NCBI GenBank assembly: GCA_937868205.1
Contig: CALMMC010000125.1
Span: forward strand, 43,742-107,741
DNA length: 64,000 nt
Direction of reading: 5' to 3'
Source: JAAZPG01 sp012797375
GTDB taxonomy: Bacteria > Acidobacteriota > Aminicenantia > Aminicenantales > UBA4085
Positions 59,072 through 64,000 of this stretch are shown piece after piece; position 1 is the first letter of the stretch, and each line of letters begins with the position of its first letter. The position numbers and the translations under genes were made by a program. The notes below the pieces were generated by a model that saw only the letters and a program-made list of their open reading frames with translations, was not told the DNA's origin and did no database searches.

Positions 59072-59452
59072 TTACTGCAATTCAACCTGGGCGCCGACCT
59101 CTTCGAATTTTTTCTTCATGGCTTCGGCATCGGCCTTGGACAAGCCCTCCTTGACCGTCTTGGGCGCGCCGTCGACCAGATCCTTCGCTTCCTTGAGTCC
59201 GAGGGCGGTGATCTCCCGAACGATCTTGATCACGTTGATCTTTTTTTCGCCGGCGTTCTTGAGGACCACGGCGAATTCGGTCTTGGCTTCCTCGGCCTTG
59301 GCTTCCGCGGCGGGAGCGGCGGCGGCCACGGGGACGGCCGCGGCGGCGCTGATGCCGTAGCGGGTTTCGAACTCCTTGACGTAGTCCGCCAGTTCCAGGA
59401 CCGTCAGGCCGTCGAGATGAGTGAAAAATTCTTCCTTGGTGAGTTTAGACAC
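59072..59452 (-). CDS. rplL: 50S ribosomal protein L7/L12
   Basis: The 126-residue stalk protein has the N-terminal dimerisation part (FFTHLDGLTVLELADYVKEF), an Ala-rich hinge (AAAVPVAAAAPAAEAKAEEA) and the C-terminal factor-binding domain (KINVIKIVREITALGLKEAK, DLVDGAPKTVKEGLSKADAE). It recruits GTPase factors. It lies 30 bases after rplJ. Confidence 0.97.
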   Translation of the reverse strand: MSKLTKEEFFTHLDGLTVLELADYVKEFETRYGISAAAAVPVAAAAPAAEAKAEEAKTEFAVVLKNAGEKKINVIKIVREITALGLKEAKDLVDGAPKTVKEGLSKADAEAMKKKFEEVGAQVELQ

Positions 59453-59482
59453 GTGTGTCTCCTTTCCTCAGGCTTTGATTCT

Positions 59483-60004
59483 CTATGCCGATTCTTTCTT
59501 GGCTTTGAGCTGGTTCAGAAGGATGCCGAAGTCGCCCAGGGGCGCCCGGAGGCACCGCAGGAACCCCGACATCGGGGCGGCCATGAGGCCGCCGACCTTG
59601 GCCACCAGGTCCATCCGGCCGGGCAGCTTGACGATTTCATCGAACCGTTCCGAGCCGATGTATGTCCCTTCCACGACCCCGCCCTTGACGACCAGGACCT
59701 TGTTCTGGACCTGGAATTCCCGCAGGGTTTTGGCCAGGAGGACGGCGTCGCCGCCGGTGTACGCCACGGCCGTGGGCTTGGAGAACACCGGCCGGAGATC
59801 ATCGGCCAGGGGGCCGGGAACCGACCGGAGGGCCAGGCGGTTCTTGACGATCTTCAAGGCCGATCCCTGTTTCCGGAGGTTCTTGCGCAGGGCCGTCGCC
59901 TGGGCAACGGTCATTTTGTTGTAGTTGAAAAGGTAATAGGTGCCGTTCGTCTCGAACAGTTCCTTCAGCTCGTCGATGCGCTGGGCTTTGACTTCTTTCT
60001 TCAT
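59483..60004 (-). CDS. rplJ: 50S ribosomal protein L10
   Basis: The 173-residue L10 forms the base of the L7/L12 stalk. It has YYLFNYNKMTVAQATALRKN, KIVKNRLALRSV and a helical C-terminus that binds L12 dimers. It lies ten bases after rplA, so there is little room for the separate L10 leader found in some bacteria. Confidence 0.95.
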   Translation of the reverse strand: MKKEVKAQRIDELKELFETNGTYYLFNYNKMTVAQATALRKNLRKQGSALKIVKNRLALRSVPGPLADDLRPVFSKPTAVAYTGGDAVLLAKTLREFQVQNKVLVVKGGVVEGTYIGSERFDEIVKLPGRMDLVAKVGGLMAAPMSGFLRCLRAPLGDFGILLNQLKAKKESA

Positions 60005-60014
60005 GGCGACGTTC

Positions 60015-60707
60015 CTACTTTTCCAGGATTTCCTCGGTGATCTTGTACGACGGACCCATCGTCGAGCTCAGGTACATGCTCCGGACGAACCGGCCCTTAG
60101 CCGTAGCCGGCCGGGCATGGATGACGGCGGCCATGAAGGCCCTGGTGTTTTCCGCCAGCTTCTCCTCGGGGAAGGAGATTTTGCCGATCGAGGCATTGAT
60201 GATCGAGGTCTTGTCGATCCGGAACTCAACCTTGCCGGCCTTGGTCTCCAGGACCGCCTTCTTGACGTCGAAGGTCACCGTCCCGGACTTGGGATTGGGC
60301 ATCAGGCCCTTCGTCCCCAGCGTCCGGCCGAGCTTGCCGACGTTCCGCATGATGTCCGGCGTGGCGATGACGACGTCGAAATCGATCCAGCCGCCGGCGA
60401 TCTTCTCGATCAGCTCCTCGCTCCCGGCGTAATCGGCCCCGGCCTCCTCGGCTTCCTTGACCTTCTCGCCGAGGGCCAGGACGCAAATCTTCTTCGACCG
60501 GCCGGTGCCGTGCGGAAGGACGACCGTCCCCCGGACCATCTGGTCCGATTGCTTGGGATTGACGCCCAGCCGCATGGCCACGTCCACGGATTCGTCGAAT
60601 TTGGCGAAACCGCCCTGCTTGAGGAGCTTGACGGCCTCGTCAATCGAGTACTCGGGCCGCGTCCTCAGTTCCCGCGCCTTGAGATACTTCTTGCCTCGTT
60701 TAGCCAC
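60015..60707 (-). CDS. rplA: 50S ribosomal protein L1
   Basis: The 230-residue L1 contains KFDESVDVAMRLGVNPKQSD, the signature GLMPNPKSGTVTFDVKKAV and FMAAVIHARPATAKGRFVRS. It forms the mobile L1 stalk at the E site and in E. coli represses the rplKA messages. It overlaps rplK by eight bases. Confidence 0.97.
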   Translation of the reverse strand: MAKRGKKYLKARELRTRPEYSIDEAVKLLKQGGFAKFDESVDVAMRLGVNPKQSDQMVRGTVVLPHGTGRSKKICVLALGEKVKEAEEAGADYAGSEELIEKIAGGWIDFDVVIATPDIMRNVGKLGRTLGTKGLMPNPKSGTVTFDVKKAVLETKAGKVEFRIDKTSIINASIGKISFPEEKLAENTRAFMAAVIHARPATAKGRFVRSMYLSSTMGPSYKITEEILEK

Positions 60708-61131
60708 GGATGATCTCCAATCCCATGTTTTTTGCCGTGCCCTCGACGATCTTGACCGCCGCGGCGACGTCGTTGGCGTTCAGGTCGGGCAGCTTCACCT
60801 TGGCGATCTCCTCGATCTGCTTCTGGGTCACTTGGCCGACCTTGTCCTTGTTGGGAGCCCCGGATCCCTTGGCGATCCCGGCGGCCTTTTTTAAAAGGTA
60901 GGACGCCGGCGGGGTCCGCATGATGAAATTGAACGTCTTGTCCTTGAAGACGGTGATGAGGACGGGAACGACCACCCCCTCCTCCATCTTGCCGGTCCGG
61001 TCGTTGAATTCCCGGACGAACTGCATGATGTTGACGCCGTGCTGGCCCAGGGCGGGGCCGACCGGCGGAGCGGGACTCGCCTGCTTGGCCGTGATTTGCA
61101 GCTTGATGCGGGCCACGACTTCTTTCGACAT
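60700..61131 (-). CDS. rplK: 50S ribosomal protein L11
   Basis: The 143-residue L11 has the Pro-rich N-terminal domain (QASPAPPVGPALGQHGVNIM) and the rRNA-binding C-terminal domain (KAAGIAKGSGAPNKDKVGQV, NANDVAAAVKIVEGTAKNMG). It forms the GTPase-associated centre with helix 43/44 of 23S rRNA and is needed for RelA activation where RelA exists. It lies ten bases after nusG. Confidence 0.97.
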   Translation of the reverse strand: MSKEVVARIKLQITAKQASPAPPVGPALGQHGVNIMQFVREFNDRTGKMEEGVVVPVLITVFKDKTFNFIMRTPPASYLLKKAAGIAKGSGAPNKDKVGQVTQKQIEEIAKVKLPDLNANDVAAAVKIVEGTAKNMGLEIIRG

Positions 61132-61141
61132 GAGGTGCCTC

Positions 61142-61672
61142 CTACAGCTTCTCCACCTGGAGGAATTCGAGCTCGACGGGCGTGGAACGGCCGAAAATCG
61201 TGACGAGGACCTTCAGCGTGCTGCGTTCATGGTTGACGTCCTCGACGATGCCGTTGAAATTGAAGAAGGGTCCGTCGATGATCCGGACCGCTTCGCCTTT
61301 TTCGAAGGAATGCTTGGGTTTGGGCTTTTCCGAGGTCGTCTCCATGTGGGTGACGATCTGGGAAACGTCCGATTTGCTGAGCGGCGAGGGTTTTTTGCCC
61401 GAGCCGACGAAACCCGTGACCTTGGGCGTGTCGCGGATGATGAGCCAGTTCTCGTCGGTCATCTCCATCTCGATGAGGATGTACCCCGGATAAGACCGTT
61501 TCGTCGAGACGACCTTCTTGCCCATCTTGATCTCGATAACGTCCTCGGTCGGGATGATGATTTGGCCGATTTGGTCCTCGATGCCGGTTTCCACCGCCCG
61601 CTGGCGGATGGATTCCGAGACGAACTTCTCGAATCCCGAGTAGGTGTGGATGACGTACCAGTTCTTGGCCAT
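61142..61672 (-). CDS. nusG: Transcription elongation/termination factor NusG
   Basis: The 176-residue NusG has the NGN domain (NWYVIHTYSGFEKFVSESIR, YPGYILIEMEMTDENWLIIR, TPKVTGFVGSGKKPSPLSKS) and a KOW domain (FEKGEAVRIIDGPFFNFNGI). It binds RNA polymerase and couples it to Rho or to S10 on the ribosome. It follows secE by ten bases. Standard length without an inserted domain. Confidence 0.97.
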   Translation of the reverse strand: MAKNWYVIHTYSGFEKFVSESIRQRAVETGIEDQIGQIIIPTEDVIEIKMGKKVVSTKRSYPGYILIEMEMTDENWLIIRDTPKVTGFVGSGKKPSPLSKSDVSQIVTHMETTSEKPKPKHSFEKGEAVRIIDGPFFNFNGIVEDVNHERSTLKVLVTIFGRSTPVELEFLQVEKL

Positions 61673-61682
61673 CGCCGCTCCG

Positions 61683-61895
61683 TTATCCGATGAGCGCCTT
61701 CAGCTTGCTGAGCGCCCAGGCGAAGAACGCGTCCATGAAGAACAAGTAAAAGCCGAAAAAGACGGTGGCGATGATCACCACGATCGTCGTGTTCACGACC
61801 TCGGCGCGCGACGGCCAGGTCACTTTTTTCAGTTCCGCCCGGGCTTCCTTCAAAAAAGCCCAGAAACGCTTGTACCATCTCGGCTTGTCGCTCAT
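61683..61895 (-). CDS. secE: Protein translocase subunit SecE
   Basis: A 70-residue protein with a short amphipathic cytosolic helix (FLKEARAELKKVTWPSRAEV, which includes the conserved K-K-V-x-W-P motif) and one transmembrane segment (about residues 37-57). It clamps the SecY channel. It is the short form, unlike the three-TM E. coli version. The location between tRNA-Trp and nusG is classical. Confidence 0.95.
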   Translation of the reverse strand: MSDKPRWYKRFWAFLKEARAELKKVTWPSRAEVVNTTIVVIIATVFFGFYLFFMDAFFAWALSKLKALIG

Positions 61896-61955
61896 GTTTG
61901 CCGCCGCTCCTTCTTCGGGCGTTGTCCGCGGATCCGGCTCTCAGGATAAGAAAAC

Positions 61956-62032
61956 TGGCAGGTGAGGCAGGACTTGAACCCGCAACCTGCGGTTTTGGAG
62001 ACCGCCGCTCTAGCCAGTTGAGCTACTCACCT
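61956..62032 (-). tRNA. trnW: tRNA-Trp (anticodon CCA), CCA end encoded
   Basis: A 77-nt cloverleaf: acceptor AGGTGAG paired with CTCACCT, D arm, anticodon stem GCGGT/ACCGC with loop CTCCAAA (anticodon CCA) and T arm GCGGGTTCAAGTCCTGC. The 3' end carries discriminator G and an encoded CCA, unlike the other four tRNAs in the window. It lies between rpmG and secE. Confidence 0.95.
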
Positions 62033-62056
62033 GTCTTTTCTGATCGCCGTTCGTCC

Positions 62057-62206
62057 TTACTTGGTTTCCTTGTGCGAAGTGTGTTTCCGGCAGAACGGAC
62101 AGTACTTGCTGATCTCCAGCCGGTCCGTCTGCTTCTTTTTATTCCTCGTGTTCGAGTAATTGCGCCGCTTGCAGGCGGTGCAGGCCAAGGTGATGATCTC
62201 TCGCAT
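62057..62206 (-). CDS. rpmG: 50S ribosomal protein L33 (zinc-binding form)
   Basis: A 49-residue frame starting MREIITLACTACKRRNYSNT and ending with a CPFC-containing tail (KYCPFCRKHTSHKETK). Two Cys-x2-Cys pairs mark the zinc-ribbon type. It lies nine bases after tuf copy 2 and precedes tRNA-Trp, the usual tuf-rpmG-trnW-secE order. Confidence 0.95.
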   Translation of the reverse strand: MREIITLACTACKRRNYSNTRNKKKQTDRLEISKYCPFCRKHTSHKETK

Positions 62207-62212
62207 GGGACC

Positions 62213-63428
62213 CGCTTACTCCAGGATTTCGGTGACGGTTCCGGCGCCGACGGTCCGTCCGCCCTCGCGGATGGCGAACCGCAGCCCCTTCTCCATCGCC
62301 ACTTCCGAAATCAAGTCGATCTCCAGGTTCGCGTTGTCCCCGGGCATCACCATCTCCACGCCCTCCGGCAGCTTCGCGTTCCCCGTCACGTCCGTCGTCC
62401 GGAAAAAGAACTGCGGCCGGTACCCCGTGAAAAACGGCGTGTGCCGGCCCCCTTCTTCCTTCGTCAGGGCCACCACTTCCGCTTTAAACCGCTTGTGCGG
62501 CTTGATCGACCCCGGCTTGGCCAAAACCTGGCCCCGCTCCACGTCCGTCTTCCCAATCCCCCGCAGCAGACAACCGATGTTGTCCCCCGCCTGGGCCTGG
62601 TCCAGCAGCTTCCGGAACATCTCCACCCCGGTCACCACCGTCTTCCGCGTCTCCGTGAATCCGACGATTTCCACCTCGTCGCCCACCTTCACCGTCCCCC
62701 GGTCCACCCGCCCCGTCACCACCGTCCCCCGGCCCGTGATCGTGAACACATCCTCCACGCTCATCAAAAACGGCTTGTCCACTTCCCGCGCCGGCTCCGG
62801 AATGAACGTGTCCATCGCTTCAATCAAATCCCAAATCGGCTTCCCCCCGGGCCCCTCGATGTCTTCCATCGCCTTCGTCGCCGACCCCCGAATGATCGGC
62901 GTCGTGTCCCCGGGAAATCCGTACTTCGTCAACAGCTCCCGGACTTCCAGCTCCACCAGCTCCAGAATCTCCGGGTCGTCCACCAGGTCGCACTTGTTCA
63001 AAAATACCACGATCGCCGGCACCATCACCTGCCGCGCCAGCAAAATGTGCTCCCGCGTCTGCGGCATCGGGCCGTCCGCCGCCGAGACCACCAGGATCGA
63101 CCCGTCCATCTGGGCCGCCCCCGAGATCATGTTCTTGATGTAATCGGCGTGCCCCGGACAGTCGATGTGCGCGTAATGCCGCTTCTCCGACTCGTATTCC
63201 ACGTGGGCCAGGGCCACCGTCAGGATCTTCGTCGCGTCCCGACGGAACATCTTCGCGTCGGCTTTCGCCACATCGTCGTAGTTCTTCGCCTGCGCCAGCC
63301 CTTTCGTCGCCAGCACCTTCGTTATCGCCGCCGTCAACGTCGTCTTCCCGTGATCAATGTGCCCGATCGTCCCCACGTTCACATGGGGCTTCGTCCGCTC
63401 GAATTTCGCCTTTGCCATCATGTCCTCC
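62213..63428. repeat. 1.2-kb direct repeat (tuf copy 2), identical to 46152-47367
   Basis: Second copy of the tuf repeat, same orientation, offset 16061 bp. Sequence identity starts three bases before the stop codon and ends at the ribosome site, so only the gene itself is homogenised. Gene conversion is the likely cause. Confidence 0.93.
62216..63418 (-). CDS. tuf: Elongation factor Tu, copy 2
   Basis: This protein is identical to copy 1 (same 400 residues, same codons), with all GTPase motifs intact. It lies 50 bases downstream of tRNA-Thr(GGT) and nine upstream of rpmG, matching the position of tufB in E. coli. The start is the second of two adjacent ATGs by analogy with copy 1; the GGAGGACAT site suits it. 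Being next to tRNAs, its level is tied to stable-RNA transcription from the promoter at 63960-63988. The G-ending codon bias described for copy 1 applies here too. Confidence 0.98.
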   Translation of the reverse strand: MAKAKFERTKPHVNVGTIGHIDHGKTTLTAAITKVLATKGLAQAKNYDDVAKADAKMFRRDATKILTVALAHVEYESEKRHYAHIDCPGHADYIKNMISGAAQMDGSILVVSAADGPMPQTREHILLARQVMVPAIVVFLNKCDLVDDPEILELVELEVRELLTKYGFPGDTTPIIRGSATKAMEDIEGPGGKPIWDLIEAMDTFIPEPAREVDKPFLMSVEDVFTITGRGTVVTGRVDRGTVKVGDEVEIVGFTETRKTVVTGVEMFRKLLDQAQAGDNIGCLLRGIGKTDVERGQVLAKPGSIKPHKRFKAEVVALTKEEGGRHTPFFTGYRPQFFFRTTDVTGNAKLPEGVEMVMPGDNANLEIDLISEVAMEKGLRFAIREGGRTVGAGTVTEILE

Positions 63429-63468
63429 TATCGTTCCGGCGTTGAGCTGCTCGGTTGTATTTCGAAAA

Positions 63469-63541
63469 AGCCCACGACCAGAGTTGAACTGGTGACCCCG
63501 TCCTTACCAAGGACGTGCTCTACCAACTGAGCTACGTGGGC
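63469..63541 (-). tRNA. trnT: tRNA-Thr (anticodon GGT)
   Basis: A 73-nt cloverleaf: acceptor GCCCACG paired with CGTGGGC, anticodon stem CGTCC/GGACG with loop TTGGTAA (anticodon GGT). No CCA is encoded after the discriminator (TTTT follows). Corresponds in position to E. coli thrT. Confidence 0.95.
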
Positions 63542-63562
63542 GGCCACGAAAAATGCCTTAAG

Positions 63563-63635
63563 AGCGGGAAACGGGATTCGAACCCGCGACAGATGGCTTG
63601 GAAGGCCACCGCTCTACCAACTGAGCTATTCCCGC
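63563..63635 (-). tRNA. trnG: tRNA-Gly (anticodon TCC)
   Basis: A 73-nt cloverleaf: acceptor GCGGGAA with TTCCCGC, anticodon loop CTTCCAA (anticodon TCC), T loop TTCGAAT. CCA is not encoded. Corresponds to E. coli glyT. Confidence 0.95.
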
Positions 63636-63645
63636 GTCGTTATTC

Positions 63646-63728
63646 TGGGCAGGGAAGGATTCGAACCTTCGAAGCGTTTCCGCAACGGGTTTACAGCCCG
63701 TCCCATTTAACCACTTTGGTACCTGCCC
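63646..63728 (-). tRNA. trnY: tRNA-Tyr (anticodon GTA)
   Basis: An 83-nt class II tRNA with a long variable arm (TGCGGAAACGC). Acceptor GGGCAGG with CCTGCCC, anticodon stem ACGGG/CCCGT with loop CTGTAAA (anticodon GTA), discriminator A. CCA is not encoded. Corresponds to E. coli tyrU. Confidence 0.95.
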
Positions 63729-63765
63729 GGCTTTCATGCTTTATCCGCCTCAGCAGATGCTCCTA

Positions 63766-63838
63766 AGCCAGCGAAGGGAATCGAACCCCCGACCCGCTGA
63801 TTACAAATCAGCCGCTCTACCAGCTGAGCTACGCTGGC
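63766..63838 (-). tRNA. trnT: tRNA-Thr (anticodon TGT)
   Basis: A 73-nt cloverleaf: acceptor GCCAGCG with CGCTGGC, anticodon stem GCTGA/TCAGC with loop TTTGTAA (anticodon TGT). CCA is not encoded. First gene of the tRNA4-tuf transcript; corresponds to E. coli thrU. Confidence 0.95.
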
Positions 63839-63858
63839 AAAAAAACCTCTCCCAAAAG

Positions 63859-63889
63859 GAAAAAAGACGCACCGCCAGCGGCGCATCTT
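63859..63889 (-). promoter_or_regulatory. Leader hairpin with U-run (attenuator-like) before the tRNA operon
   Basis: On the minus strand a 12-bp stem (63889-63878 with 63875-63864, two G-U pairs, tight loop) is followed by TTTTTT. It has intrinsic-terminator form but lies between the promoter and the first tRNA, so transcripts must pass it; attenuation or antitermination is possible. Confidence 0.6.
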
Positions 63890-63892
63890 TCC

Positions 63893-63922
63893 GAAAAAAG
63901 TCCTGCTTTCCAGACTTTTTTC
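63893..63922. promoter_or_regulatory. Symmetric A/T-flanked hairpin in the tRNA operon leader
   Basis: A perfect 10-bp inverted repeat (63893-63902 and 63913-63922, 10-base loop) with GACTTTTTT in both directions, resembling a bidirectional terminator. It lies within the leader between the promoter and the second hairpin. Confidence 0.6.
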
Positions 63923-63959
63923 TTAATGTAGAAGCAAAAGGATACGAAGCAGCGGAAGT

Positions 63960-63988
63960 ATCCTAGCGAAAAGCAAACCTGATGTCAA
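63960..63988 (-). promoter_or_regulatory. Consensus promoter of the tRNA4-tuf-rpmG-secE-nusG-rpl-rpoBC transcript
   Basis: On the minus strand TTGACA (63988-63983), exactly 17 bases, then TAGGAT (63965-63960). The leader of about 115 nt to the first tRNA contains two terminator-like hairpins. No other promoter fits in the ~25 nt between the second hairpin and the tRNA. Confidence 0.78.
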
Positions 63989-64000
63989 GGGGCTTTTCCC

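Overview
This is a GC-rich bacterial chromosome segment of very high coding density with no phage, integron or CRISPR signal. The left ~30 kb holds mixed metabolic and envelope genes on both strands. The right ~33 kb is one almost unbroken minus-strand block of translation and transcription genes. Signal peptides, an outer-membrane-type beta protein ending in Phe and a lipoprotein transglycosylase indicate a Gram-negative (diderm) cell. The gene style recalls Acidobacteriota/Aminicenantes-type genomes, but that placement is a low-confidence inference; the RpoB, EF-Tu or ribosomal protein sequences would settle it.

Left part, 1-11.7 kb: a 5'-methylthioadenosine phosphorylase coupled to a PfkB kinase cut by the window edge (minus). 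Divergent from it runs larC-folE-metG (plus). Then come tsaC and two exported envelope proteins (minus), and cca-galE followed by an MltD-like transglycosylase (plus). From 11.7 to 16.9 kb there is a small membrane protein, a FakA-FakB (DAK2-DegV) fusion, a DUF1295 membrane protein, a probable Mn-type CDF exporter and a methyltransferase. Two copies of a ~90-bp palindromic repeat sit just after gene ends here.

From 17 to 24.5 kb is the most unusual locus. A GapN-like aldehyde dehydrogenase lacks the usual catalytic Glu. It is translationally coupled to a 1399-residue PPDK-like protein that has the ATP-grasp and phospho-His domains but no PEP/pyruvate barrel, and carries ~890 residues of unrecognised N-terminal sequence. 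A divergent GAPDH paralogue converges on the pair. From 24.6 to 30.7 kb follow a creatininase-family protein, two exported amidohydrolase-family proteins (one a tandem) with progressive loss of metal ligands, and a multi-pass membrane protein.

Right part, read right to left on the minus strand: a consensus promoter with a hairpin-rich leader, tRNA-Thr(TGT)-Tyr(GTA)-Gly(TCC)-Thr(GGT), tuf, rpmG, tRNA-Trp, secE, nusG, rplKAJL, rpoBC. A second promoter then precedes rpsL-rpsG-fusA-tuf and the full S10-spc-alpha series (rpsJ to rplQ, with secY, adk, map, infA and rpmJ), closed by a strong intrinsic terminator at ~31.0 kb. The two tuf copies are identical over ~1.2 kb. The tRNA4-tuf order is the same as the E. 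coli thrU-tyrU-glyT-thrT-tufB operon. All ribosomal proteins here that exist in zinc and non-zinc forms (S4, S14, L24, L33, L36) are the Cys-containing forms.
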